Source of the DNA: Rickettsiales bacterium
GTDB taxonomy: Bacteria; Pseudomonadota; Alphaproteobacteria; Rickettsiales; UBA3002
Assembly: GCA_002725445.1 (NCBI GenBank)
Contig: PBPD01000016.1
Span: 1-22,337, forward strand
DNA: 22,337 nucleotides
Reading direction: 5' to 3'
Shown here piece after piece: positions 1 through 7,720 of this stretch. The notes beneath the pieces are model-generated. The model searched no databases, was not told the DNA's origin, and saw only the letters and a list, made by a program, of their open reading frames with translations. Position numbers and translations under genes: made by a program. How positions within the stretch are numbered: the stretch's first letter is position 1; each line of letters begins with the position of its first letter.

Positions 1-350
1 AAGTCGTCGGCCAAATTGTCACAGGCAATCGCACCGCAAGCGAGCTAAAAGGCCCTGTGGGCATTGCGCATTTGTCGGGTCAGGTGACGCAAAGCGGTGA
101 CACATGGCAACAAACCTTCCGTATGATTTTGTGGTTTATTGCGCTGCTTTCCGTTAATTTGGGGCTTATCAATCTATTCCCTATTCCACTGCTGGATGGC
201 GGTCACCTCATGTATTATCTGGTGGAAGCCGTACAAGGTCGCCCTATGGCACAGCAATTTCAGGAATGGGGCTTCCGCTTCGGCTTTGCCATCATCATCA
301 CCCTCATGGCATTTACGCTCTACAACGATATTGCCAATTTTTGGCTGTGA
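1..350 (+). CDS. rseP: RseP-type site-2 intramembrane metalloprotease, C-terminal part
   Basis: The gene enters from the left edge. The frame is open from base 3 and ends at TGA 348-350, so only about the last 115 residues are present. RseP is an inner-membrane zinc protease that cuts transmembrane segments of anti-sigma factors and leftover signal peptides. Visible here are the family's end-of-PDZ region ('ELKGPVGIA'), a hydrophobic segment ('MILWFIALLSVNLGLINL') and the conserved 'LFPIPLLDGGH' block, whose Asp is the third zinc ligand. A final hydrophobic helix follows. The HExxH site and the PDZ core lie outside the window. Position directly before bamA is the usual one in proteobacteria. 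GTG at 57 is internal and is not the start. Confidence 0.95.
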   Translation, partial: VVGQIVTGNRTASELKGPVGIAHLSGQVTQSGDTWQQTFRMILWFIALLSVNLGLINLFPIPLLDGGHLMYYLVEAVQGRPMAQQFQEWGFRFGFAIIITLMAFTLYNDIANFWL

Positions 351-417
351 ATAAGCCCCATATTCTGCTTGATTATTGCGGCTATATCCCTCACACCTAA
401 AGCCCAATAATAATAAC

Positions 418-2733
418 ATGTGTGACAAAACGCCTGTGACTTCTTTTAAGCATTTTTGTGCGGCACTGTGTATGACGACTGCAGTGTCCTCGCTTCCTGC
501 CTATGCCCAGCTGAACACCCCGTCTGCGCAAGCCGATGCCATCCGCATTAACCGCATAGCCATCGATGGCAATCAGCGTATCGAGAGCAGCACCATCAAA
601 ACCTATCTGGGTATCAGCGAAGGCTCAGTCATCTCGCAGAGCGAGCTGAATCAGGCATTGAAAAACCTGTATGAAACCGGCTTCTTTGCCGATGCCATCA
701 TTGGCCTTAATGGCGACGCACTAAATATACGCGTGATTGAAAACCCAAGCATCAATCAGGTAGCCTTCGAAGGCAATGACGCAATGGATGATGAAGATCT
801 CGAAAAAGAGATCAATCTGCGTTCGCGCTCCATTTACACCCGCACTAAAGTGCAAAATGATGTGAAGCGCCTGCTGGACGTATATCGCCGCAGTGGCCGC
901 TACTCCGCCAAAATCGATCCAAAAATCATCACGCTGGAACAAAACCGCGTTAATCTGGTCTATGAGATCGAAGAAGGCGAAAAAACCTATATTGATCGCA
1001 TTAATTTCATTGGCAACAGTGCATTTGACAGTGCTACATTGCGCAAAGTCGTAAGCTCGGAAGAAACCGCGTTCTACAAACTGCTTACCAGCAGCGATGT
1101 GTATGATCCCGACCGTCTGGAATATGATAAAGAATTGCTGCGTCGTTTCTATCTGTCCGAGGGTTATGCCGACTTTAAGGTAAAATCAGGCATTGCTGAG
1201 CTGACGCCAGACCGCGATGCATTCTACCTCACCTACACGATTGAGGAAGGGCAGCCTTACACTTTAAGCAATGTAAGTGTGGAAGGCGAACTGGCTAAAA
1301 AACAAAAACTACCTGATTTCAAAGAAGACATTACCACCATCGAGGGTGAACGCTACAATGCAACTGCAGTGGAAAACACCATTGAAAACATGGTGGAGAA
1401 GCTGGGTGACAAAGGCTTCGCATTCGTAGATATCGAGCCAAAGCTGGAGCGCAACGAAGATGACGGCACTATCGAGCTGGCCTACCACATCGAAGAAGGC
1501 CCGCGCGTCTATGTTGACCGCATCGATATCACAGGCAATGTGCGCACCATCGACGAAGTCATCCGCCGCGAATTCCGTATTGCTGAAGGCGACCCCTATA
1601 ACAGCTCCAAGCTGAAACGCTCTGAGCAACGCCTGAACAATTTGGGCTTCTTCGAAAAAGTGACGTTCGAAACCACATCAGGCGACAGCGAAGACAAAAC
1701 CATCGTCAATGTGGATGTAGAAGAGAAATCTACTGGCGAAGTTAGCTTCGGCGCTGGCTTCTCGACCACCGACGGCGCATTGACTGATTTCGGCATACGT
1801 GAGCGTAACTTGCTCGGCCGTGGTCAGGACCTGCGTTTCCGCGCGATGCTGGCGGCAGAACGCCAACAATTCGATATTGGCTTTACCGAGCCGTATTTCC
1901 TAAACCGCGAAGTAGCGGCAGGCTTCGACCTGTTCAAGACCACACAGGATTTCCGTTCGGAAAGTTCGTTTGACCGCGACTCCATCGGTGGTGCACTGCG
2001 CTTGGGCTACAAGCTTTCTGAGCGCTTGCGTCACAACATCAAATATTCGTTTGAAGAAAATGAAATCACCAATGTGCGTGACGATGCATCGCGTTTCGTG
2101 CGCGATCAGGAAGGCAAAAGCTCCACCTCGCTCATTGGCCACGCCTTCACCTATGACGACCGCGACAATCGTTTCCAACCAACCTCTGGCTGGTACTGGC
2201 GTTTGAATCAGGAAGTCGCTGGCCTCGGTGGCGATGCGCAGTTCCTGCGCCATGAAGCACAAACCGAATATTACATTCCGCTGGCCGAAAAATGGACCTT
2301 GCTGACCGCTGCATCAGGCGGCCATATCTATGCGCTGGATGATGACATCGAGATTCAGCACCGCTTCTTCGTGGGTGGGCGTGAATTGCGCGGTTTCGAC
2401 AATTCCGGTATTGGCCCACGCGACATCACCACCGAAGATGCGCTGGGTGGTAACACCTACTACACCGCCACAGCCGAACTGCAATTCCCGCTTGGCTTGC
2501 CAGAAGAGCTTGGCTTCACTGGCGCACTCTTTGTCGATGCAGGTAGCTTGTGGGATGTGGATGATACAGGCCCCGAGGTGGTAGATGACACATCGGTGCG
2601 TGTTGCGGGCGGCGTCGGCATTGGCTGGGCATCACCGTTCGGCCCGATCCGTATCGACTTTGCGAGCCCATTCGTCAAAGAAGATTACGACATCACCGAG
2701 AATTTCCGCTTCAGCTTCGGCACGCGCTTCTAA
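418..2733 (+). CDS. bamA: Outer membrane protein assembly factor BamA
   Basis: BamA is the outer-membrane core of the BAM complex, which folds and inserts beta-barrel proteins. I place the start at ATG 418 (771 residues). An in-frame TTG at 376 would add 14 residues in front of the signal peptide and has no Shine-Dalgarno sequence. Residues 1-30 form a signal peptide ending AYA before Gln31. Five POTRA repeats follow from about residue 42; each shows an 'I..I.I.GN' strand and an 'EEG' or 'EEK' turn. The barrel starts near 'GEVSFGAGFSTTDG'. The loop-6 motif is 'GGRELRGF' (LRGF at 657-660), and the protein ends in Phe after 'FSFGTR', the usual outer-membrane terminal signature. It lies 67 bases after rseP and heads the skp-lpx run. 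Confidence 0.97.
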   Translation: MCDKTPVTSFKHFCAALCMTTAVSSLPAYAQLNTPSAQADAIRINRIAIDGNQRIESSTIKTYLGISEGSVISQSELNQALKNLYETGFFADAIIGLNGDALNIRVIENPSINQVAFEGNDAMDDEDLEKEINLRSRSIYTRTKVQNDVKRLLDVYRRSGRYSAKIDPKIITLEQNRVNLVYEIEEGEKTYIDRINFIGNSAFDSATLRKVVSSEETAFYKLLTSSDVYDPDRLEYDKELLRRFYLSEGYADFKVKSGIAELTPDRDAFYLTYTIEEGQPYTLSNVSVEGELAKKQKLPDFKEDITTIEGERYNATAVENTIENMVEKLGDKGFAFVDIEPKLERNEDDGTIELAYHIEEGPRVYVDRIDITGNVRTIDEVIRREFRIAEGDPYNSSKLKRSEQRLNNLGFFEKVTFETTSGDSEDKTIVNVDVEEKSTGEVSFGAGFSTTDGALTDFGIRERNLLGRGQDLRFRAMLAAERQQFDIGFTEPYFLNREVAAGFDLFKTTQDFRSESSFDRDSIGGALRLGYKLSERLRHNIKYSFEENEITNVRDDASRFVRDQEGKSSTSLIGHAFTYDDRDNRFQPTSGWYWRLNQEVAGLGGDAQFLRHEAQTEYYIPLAEKWTLLTAASGGHIYALDDDIEIQHRFFVGGRELRGFDNSGIGPRDITTEDALGGNTYYTATAELQFPLGLPEELGFTGALFVDAGSLWDVDDTGPEVVDDTSVRVAGGVGIGWASPFGPIRIDFASPFVKEDYDITENFRFSFGTRF

Positions 2734-2743
2734 TCAGCTGAGA

Positions 2744-2771
2744 ATGCATTTGCATCGCGCCCGACGGCGCG
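2744..2771. other. Two small adjacent hairpins between bamA and skp
   Basis: The 84-base gap after bamA holds two perfect dyads side by side. The first is ATGCA-tt-TGCAT (2744-2755). The second is CGCGCC-cgac-GGCGCG (2756-2771), a 6-bp G/C stem with a 4-base loop. No run of T follows (the next bases are TTACAACCT), so this is not a standard intrinsic terminator. It could be an RNA-stability or processing element that sets different bamA and skp levels, or have no function. Confidence 0.4.
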
Positions 2772-2817
2772 TTACAACCTAGTGGCCTAATCAGGCTCAC
2801 AATAAATGAGGATAGTT

Positions 2818-3360
2818 ATGACTTTACGTATGCGCACCCACATGCTGGCTCTTTGTGCCGCTTTATTTGCAAGCACATTGATGGCCGCTCCCGCACAAGC
2901 CGAAGAGATTGCGGTTGTTAACGCACAGGAAGTAATCAGCAAATCGACTGCGGCGCAAGCCATCAAAAAAGAAGTCGAAGCACAGCAGAAAGCGTTCCAG
3001 CAAACGCTGAATGCGAAAGAGAAAGAACTGCAAAAGGAAGATCAGGAACTGGCCAAGCAACGCTCCGTACTGTCTCAGGAAGCGTTTGAACAGAAATACC
3101 GTGATTTCCGTCAAAAAGCTGCCACCGCACAGAAAGAAGTGCAAACCAAGCGTGCTACACTCGACAAAGCATTTGCACGTGCATTGTCTGATATTCAGAA
3201 AAATCTGGTAGCTGTTACCAGCGAGATCGCGAAAGAGAAAGACATCAATATGGTCATCTCCTCGTCGCAAGTGATCTACGCCAACGATGCGCTGGATATC
3301 ACCGACGAAGTGCTATCACGCCTGAACAAGCGTCTGCCTAGCCTAAAACTGCAAATGTAG
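2818..3360 (+). CDS. skp: Periplasmic chaperone Skp/OmpH family
   Basis: Skp is a periplasmic trimeric chaperone that holds unfolded outer-membrane proteins on their way to BamA. Two in-frame ATGs exist, at 2806 and 2818. The second is preferred because GAGG at 2808-2811 lies six bases before it, giving 180 residues. Residues 1-28 form a signal peptide ending AQA before Glu29. The mature protein begins 'EEIAVVNAQEVISKSTAAQ', the family's first strand. A long charged coiled coil rich in Lys, Glu and Gln runs from about residue 45 to 110, forming the two tentacle helices. The chain then returns to a short strand, 'INMVISSSQVIYAND'. Length and position between bamA and lpxD are typical. Confidence 0.95.
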   Translation: MTLRMRTHMLALCAALFASTLMAAPAQAEEIAVVNAQEVISKSTAAQAIKKEVEAQQKAFQQTLNAKEKELQKEDQELAKQRSVLSQEAFEQKYRDFRQKAATAQKEVQTKRATLDKAFARALSDIQKNLVAVTSEIAKEKDINMVISSSQVIYANDALDITDEVLSRLNKRLPSLKLQM

Positions 3361-3375
3361 CATACGCAGGCATTC

Positions 3376-4401
3376 ATGGCAGACCCTCGTTTTTTCTCCA
3401 ATCATGGCCCGTTCACGCTCGCGCAATTGTGCGAGCTGACCGGTGCTACCCTGCAGCAGGGCGAACCTGCACTAGAAGTGCATGATGTTGCACCATTGGA
3501 TAAAGCGAGTCAGAAGGATCTAAGCTTTCTGGACAACGTTAAATATGTCCAACAGTTCTCCGCAAGCCGTGCGGCAGCCATTTTCGTGCATAGCAAACAT
3601 GTTGATAAAGCGCCTAGCGCTGCAGCATTACTCGTCAGCGACGATCCCTACCGCGCCTATGCATTAGCCGCCCAGCAATTTTACCCCCTGCCCGCATCTG
3701 ACAGTGCGATTTCGCCGCAGGCACACATTGCAGAAAATGTAGACATAGCGGAAGAGTGTTCCATTGCTCCAGGCGCCGTACTGGAGGCTGGTGTGCGCAT
3801 TGGCAAAGGCTGCATCATTGGTGCAAATGCCGTATTGCATCAAGGCGTGCATGTGGGCGAGAACACCCGTATTGGCGCATGCAGCACCATTAGCCACGCC
3901 GATATTGGCAGCCACGTCATCATTCACCGTGGTGTGCATATTGGTCAGGATGGCTTCGGCTTTGCTATGAGCGCGGCCGGCCATGCCAAAGTGCCCCAGC
4001 TGGGGCGTGTGATCGTGCAAGACGGTGTGGAAATCGGCTCAGGCACCTGTATTGACCGAGGCACAGGCCCCGACACCGTAATCGGCGCTGGCACCAAAAT
4101 CGATAATCTTGTGCAAATTGGCCACAACGTAAAAATAGGCCGAAGCGCAGTGATCGTCTCGCAAAGTGGCGTTTCCGGCAGTACCACATTGGGCGACGGC
4201 GTAGTGATGGCGGGTCAGACAGGTATTGCAGGCCACCTCACCATTGGCGCAGGCGCGCGTGTGGCCGCAAAAGCTGGCGTCATGCGCGACATAGAGCCCG
4301 GACAAAGTGTCGGCGGTTACCCCGCTGTGCCAGAAAAAATTTGGAAACGGCAGGTCATTGCATTAAATAAACTCATTAAACACCGCATGAGGAGCAAATG
4401 A
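3376..4401 (+). CDS. lpxD: UDP-3-O-(3-hydroxyacyl)glucosamine N-acyltransferase LpxD
   Basis: LpxD adds the second 3-hydroxyacyl chain from acyl-ACP to the 2-amino group of UDP-3-O-acyl-glucosamine, the third step of lipid A synthesis in the cytoplasm. The 341-residue protein has the usual N-terminal uridine-binding domain ('FTLAQLCELTGATL', then 'DLSFLDNVKYVQQF'). From about residue 110 it has left-handed beta-helix hexapeptide repeats (I-G-x-x-x-x pattern). The expected catalytic His is His250 in 'QIGHNVKIG'. The C-terminal helix is short and basic. The ATG is 15 bases after skp, with only a weak purine-rich sequence before it. Its last bases overlap the fabZ start (ATGA), which suggests translational coupling. 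Confidence 0.96.
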   Translation: MADPRFFSNHGPFTLAQLCELTGATLQQGEPALEVHDVAPLDKASQKDLSFLDNVKYVQQFSASRAAAIFVHSKHVDKAPSAAALLVSDDPYRAYALAAQQFYPLPASDSAISPQAHIAENVDIAEECSIAPGAVLEAGVRIGKGCIIGANAVLHQGVHVGENTRIGACSTISHADIGSHVIIHRGVHIGQDGFGFAMSAAGHAKVPQLGRVIVQDGVEIGSGTCIDRGTGPDTVIGAGTKIDNLVQIGHNVKIGRSAVIVSQSGVSGSTTLGDGVVMAGQTGIAGHLTIGAGARVAAKAGVMRDIEPGQSVGGYPAVPEKIWKRQVIALNKLIKHRMRSK

Positions 4402-4871
4402 GCATAGAATATACCTTAAATCCAGAGCTACCCATACTGGATGTCAACGAGATCAAGGAAATGATCCCGCACCGCTACCCATTTTTGCTGGTAGACCGTT
4501 TGGTGAATGTAAAGCCGGGCGAATCCTGCGTGGGCATCAAGAATGTCACCAATAACGAGCCGCATTTTCCGGGTCACTTCCCCGGCCATCCGGTGATGCC
4601 GGGCGTGCTGATTGTGGAAGCAATGGCGCAAACCGCTGGTGCATTGGTAGTGCACACGCTGGGCGAAGCCTCACGCGGCAAAATCGTCTATTTCATGACC
4701 ATTGATAATGCGCGCTTCCGCAAGCCTGTTGTGCCGGGCGACCAGCTGCGCATTCACGTGAATGTGATCAAAAGCCGCGGTAATATCTGGAAATTCGAAG
4801 GCATCGGCGAAGTAGACGGTGTGAAAGTGGCAGACGCCACCTATTCTGCAATGATTATGGATGACGTATAA
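4398..4871 (+). CDS. fabZ: (3R)-hydroxyacyl-[acyl-carrier-protein] dehydratase FabZ
   Basis: FabZ removes water from 3-hydroxyacyl-ACP in fatty-acid elongation. It therefore draws on the same 3-hydroxyacyl-ACP pool that LpxA and LpxD use, which explains its place between them. The 157-residue protein has the single hot-dog fold. 'HRYPFLLVDR' lies at 25-34, and the active-site segment 'HFPGHFPGHPVMPGVL' carries His60. The central helix 'IVEAMAQTAG' carries the expected acidic residue Glu74. The start overlaps lpxD by four bases (ATGA), with a strong GAGGAG at 4389-4394 placed unusually close (three bases) to the ATG. A first-member paralogue such as FabA is unlikely given the motif and the operon. 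Confidence 0.97.
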   Translation: MSIEYTLNPELPILDVNEIKEMIPHRYPFLLVDRLVNVKPGESCVGIKNVTNNEPHFPGHFPGHPVMPGVLIVEAMAQTAGALVVHTLGEASRGKIVYFMTIDNARFRKPVVPGDQLRIHVNVIKSRGNIWKFEGIGEVDGVKVADATYSAMIMDDV

Positions 4872-4873
4872 GC

Positions 4874-5680
4874 ATGAGCTTGATTCACGAAACTGCAATT
4901 ATCGAAGACGGCGCTAATGTCGCCGACAGCGCGAAAATCGGCCCCTACTGTGTGATTGGCGCAGATGTAACGCTGGGTGAAAATGTGGTGCTGCACTCAC
5001 ATGTCAGCATTGGTGGCCGCACCCAAATCGGTGATGGCACGCAGATTTTTCCATTTGCTTCCATCGGCCACGCACCGCAAGACCTCAAATACCACGGCGA
5101 GCCGTCCGAACTGATTATCGGTAAAAACAACGTAATCCGCGAGCATGTGACCATGAACCCCGGCACCGAGGGCGGCGGCATGCTAACGCAAGTAGGCGAT
5201 AACTGCCTGTTTATGATGAGCAGCCACGTAGCGCATGACTGCAAAGTCGGCAACCATGTCATTCTGGCCAACAACGCCACACTGGCCGGCCATGTAGAAG
5301 TGGGCGACGGTGCGATCATTGGTGGTCTGGCGGCTATTCACCAGTTTGTACGCATTGGCCAGTTCGCGATCATTGGCGGCATGTCCGGTGTTGAAAAAGA
5401 CGTAATCCCTTATGGCTCGGTTATGGGTGAGCGCGCTGATCTGGCAGGGTTAAACCTCGTAGGGCTGAAGCGCCGCAACATTGAGCGCGACGTTATCCAC
5501 GAATTACGCAATGCCTATAAAGAGATTTTCGAGGGCACCACTGGCACGCTTGCTGAGCGCGCTGAACAGGCTCGCAACAAATATAACAGCCCGGCAGTGA
5601 AAGAAGTGCTAGGCTTCCTCGATTCTGATTCGTCACGTAAATTCTGCACCCCCAAACCTAAACAGTCTGAGGTTGCTTAA
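4874..5680 (+). CDS. lpxA: UDP-N-acetylglucosamine 3-O-acyltransferase LpxA
   Basis: LpxA performs the first step of lipid A synthesis, moving a 3-hydroxyacyl chain from ACP to the 3-OH of UDP-GlcNAc. The 268-residue protein begins with about ten turns of hexapeptide repeat. The catalytic His is His121 in 'SSHVAHDC'. The segment 'GHAPQDLKY' (65-73) and 'NVIREHVTMNPGT' are family hallmarks. 'LVGLKRR' marks the start of the helical C-terminal domain. Residue 169, the hydrocarbon-ruler position when aligned with His121, is Gly. In known enzymes Gly there allows a long (C14-like) chain, while Met restricts to C10; the chain length here is inferred, not shown. The gap after fabZ is two bases. Confidence 0.97.
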   Translation: MSLIHETAIIEDGANVADSAKIGPYCVIGADVTLGENVVLHSHVSIGGRTQIGDGTQIFPFASIGHAPQDLKYHGEPSELIIGKNNVIREHVTMNPGTEGGGMLTQVGDNCLFMMSSHVAHDCKVGNHVILANNATLAGHVEVGDGAIIGGLAAIHQFVRIGQFAIIGGMSGVEKDVIPYGSVMGERADLAGLNLVGLKRRNIERDVIHELRNAYKEIFEGTTGTLAERAEQARNKYNSPAVKEVLGFLDSDSSRKFCTPKPKQSEVA

Positions 5681-5681
5681 T

Positions 5682-6533
5682 ATGGAAGCGCAAGCTACGG
5701 CTAGCGGCAGTGACAAACCCAAACTTGGCATAATTGCTGGCAAGGGCGAATTGCCCCGCCGTATCATCCAAAACTGCATGCGCCGTGGCCGTCCATTTTT
5801 TGTGGTGGCACTGGAAGGCGCAGCCGACGAAGAAACCGTAGAGCATATTTCACACGCATGGGTGCGCCTCGGCGCCATTGGCAAAGCCATTCAGCTATTG
5901 CGCGACGAAGGCGCAGAAGAACTGGTGCTGGCAGGAAAAGTGACCCGCCCCAAACTCTCCAACCTGCGCCCCGATCTGAAAGCCACCAAACTGCTGGCAC
6001 GCCTTGGCTCCAACCTCTTCACTGGCGATGACGAGCTGCTACGCGGCATCATCACCTTTCTGGAAGAAGAAGGGTTCAAAGTGGTGGGAGCTGACGAAGT
6101 AGTTGACGATATCCTCACCCCCGAAGGCCTGATTGGCGGGCTATACCCTGACAAAAAAGCGCAAGCCGACATTGAGTTTGGCGCGCAGATTGCCAAAGGC
6201 ATCGGCGAGCTGGATATTGGACAATCGGTGGTGGTGCAAAACCATCAAGTGCTGGGTGTAGAAGCCGTGGAAGGCACCGACAACCTGATCAAACGCTGCG
6301 CTGATTTGAAAGTGGAAGAACGCGGCGGCGTGTTGGTGAAGGTAAAAAAACCCAATCAGGAAAAACGGGTTGATCTGCCAACCATCGGCATAAACACCGT
6401 GGAAAACGTGGCTAAGGCAGGGCTTGCAGGCATTGCGGCCGAGGCGGGCGGATCGCTGATGATCGACCGTAGAGAAATTGCAAAACGTGCGGATGAGCTA
6501 GGTATTTTCGTTGTAGGTTTTTCAGTGGAGTAG
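5682..6533 (+). CDS. lpxI: UDP-2,3-diacylglucosamine hydrolase LpxI
   Basis: LpxI cleaves UDP-2,3-diacylglucosamine to lipid X and UMP, the step carried out by LpxH in gamma- and betaproteobacteria. The 283-residue protein belongs to the former DUF1009 family. It has an N-terminal 'LGIIAGKGELPRRI' block (residues 15-28) and 'LVLAGKVTRP' near 81-90. C-terminal conserved blocks are 'EAVEGTDNLIKRC' (194-206), 'KRVDLPTIGINTVENV' (228-243) and 'GLAGIAAEAG' (247-256). The start is ATG 5682, one base after the lpxA stop, with TGAGG at 5668-5672 inside lpxA. A TTG at 5673 in the same frame abuts that Shine-Dalgarno sequence and is unlikely. Presence of lpxI fits an alphaproteobacterium. Confidence 0.95.
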   Translation: MEAQATASGSDKPKLGIIAGKGELPRRIIQNCMRRGRPFFVVALEGAADEETVEHISHAWVRLGAIGKAIQLLRDEGAEELVLAGKVTRPKLSNLRPDLKATKLLARLGSNLFTGDDELLRGIITFLEEEGFKVVGADEVVDDILTPEGLIGGLYPDKKAQADIEFGAQIAKGIGELDIGQSVVVQNHQVLGVEAVEGTDNLIKRCADLKVEERGGVLVKVKKPNQEKRVDLPTIGINTVENVAKAGLAGIAAEAGGSLMIDRREIAKRADELGIFVVGFSVE

Positions 6534-6538
6534 CCGAT

Positions 6539-7705
6539 ATGAGCGACGATGCACCCTTGATCTATATTATTGCGGGCGAAGCCTCTGGCGACGCGCTGGG
6601 CGGAAAGCTAATGGCCGCCCTGAAAGAACAAATGGGCAATCAGCCACGCTTCTCAGGCATTGGTGGCGAACATATGTTCAACGAAGGCATGTTCCCCCTC
6701 TTCCCCATGCAGGAACTGTCTATGATGGGGTTTGCAGAGATAGTGCCGCATATTCCTAATCTGCTGAAACGTATCAAGCAAACCGTCGAAGACATCGAAA
6801 AGAAACAGCCCGATCTGGTTATCACAATCGACTCTCCCGGCTTTACCTTTCGGGTGGCCAAGCAACTGCGCAAACATGGCATTCAATGCCCGTTGGTGCA
6901 TTACGTGGCACCGACGGTCTGGGCATACAAACCAGAACGCGCCAAGAAGGTAGCCAACCTGTTCGATTATCAGCTTTGCATTTTGCCTTTTGAGCCGCCT
7001 TACTTTGAAGCAGAAGGCATGCAGGCCAGCTTTGTGGGACACCCGGTGGTAGAAGGCTGGAAAGATAAGCCGCAAAAAGGCACCTATCGCATCGCGCAAG
7101 GCATTGACGATGAAACCTGCCTGCTTGCTGTGATGCCCGGTAGCCGCGTAGGCGAGTTGAAAAAACATCTCAGTATTTTCCGCGAGGCTGTGCACAAGCT
7201 GAGCTTTGTGCACCAGAATTTGAAAGTCGTGCTTCCCACCAAGCCGCACTTGCTGCCTTTGATTGAAAAACACGCCGAAAAATGGCCCGTAAAACCCCAT
7301 ATCGTCACCGACGAGGTGGAAAAACGTGCCGCCATGATCGACAGTAATATCGCGCTGGCAAAGTCGGGCACGATCAGCCTGGAATGCGCATTAGCAGGCC
7401 TACCGATGATCACGACCTACCGTGTGAATCCACTCAGCTATATGATCGCGAAACGCATCGTTAAGACCGAGTATGTCAACCTGATCAATATTCTGTGCGA
7501 GAAAGAGGTGGTGCCAGAATTGCTGCAAGAGCAATGCCGCCCTGATTTGCTGGCCAAAGAGCTGGACTCTCTGTTCAAAGACAAGCATCGCCGAGCCACC
7601 CAACGCGAAGCATTTTATGCGGGTTTGAAAAAGCTCGGCATGGAAGAGCCGGAAACCGCCAGCAGCAAAGCGGCACGCATTGTGCTTCAGCTTTTGCAGG
7701 CCTAA
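6539..7705 (+). CDS. lpxB: Lipid-A-disaccharide synthase LpxB
   Basis: LpxB joins lipid X to UDP-2,3-diacylglucosamine, forming the beta-1,6 disaccharide of lipid A at the inner face of the inner membrane. It is a GT19-family glycosyltransferase. The 388-residue length is normal. Visible motifs are 'IAGEASGD' (11-18), the lipid-contact region 'MQELSMMGFAEIVPHIP', 'HYVAPTVWAWK'-like 'HYVAPTVWAYKPER', 'VMPGSRVGE', 'AKSGTISLECAL' and 'PELLQ'. A GGAG sequence lies eight bases before the ATG. It directly follows lpxI, its substrate supplier, and closes the plus-strand lipid A run. Its stop codon lies inside a hairpin shared with the convergent recG. Confidence 0.97.
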   Translation: MSDDAPLIYIIAGEASGDALGGKLMAALKEQMGNQPRFSGIGGEHMFNEGMFPLFPMQELSMMGFAEIVPHIPNLLKRIKQTVEDIEKKQPDLVITIDSPGFTFRVAKQLRKHGIQCPLVHYVAPTVWAYKPERAKKVANLFDYQLCILPFEPPYFEAEGMQASFVGHPVVEGWKDKPQKGTYRIAQGIDDETCLLAVMPGSRVGELKKHLSIFREAVHKLSFVHQNLKVVLPTKPHLLPLIEKHAEKWPVKPHIVTDEVEKRAAMIDSNIALAKSGTISLECALAGLPMITTYRVNPLSYMIAKRIVKTEYVNLINILCEKEVVPELLQEQCRPDLLAKELDSLFKDKHRRATQREAFYAGLKKLGMEEPETASSKAARIVLQLLQA

Positions 7706-7720
7706 CTAGCCTTAGCCTGC
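7696..7720. terminator. Hairpin at the lpxB/recG convergent junction, possible two-way terminator
   Basis: GCAGGCCTAA (7696-7705) pairs with TTAGCCTGC (7712-7720) with one bulged C and a 6-base loop. The inner part of the stem consists of the TAA stops of both genes. An alternative, longer-looped 8-bp pairing is TTGCAGGC (7694-7701) with GCCTGCAA (7719-7726). Neither strand shows a clear T tract after the stem, so intrinsic termination is uncertain. It is nevertheless the only hairpin between the two converging transcripts. Confidence 0.45.

Noticed and set aside
6653..7300. A 215-codon open frame on the minus strand opposite lpxB
   Set aside because: It is antisense to conserved lpxB motifs and its peptide matches no family I know.
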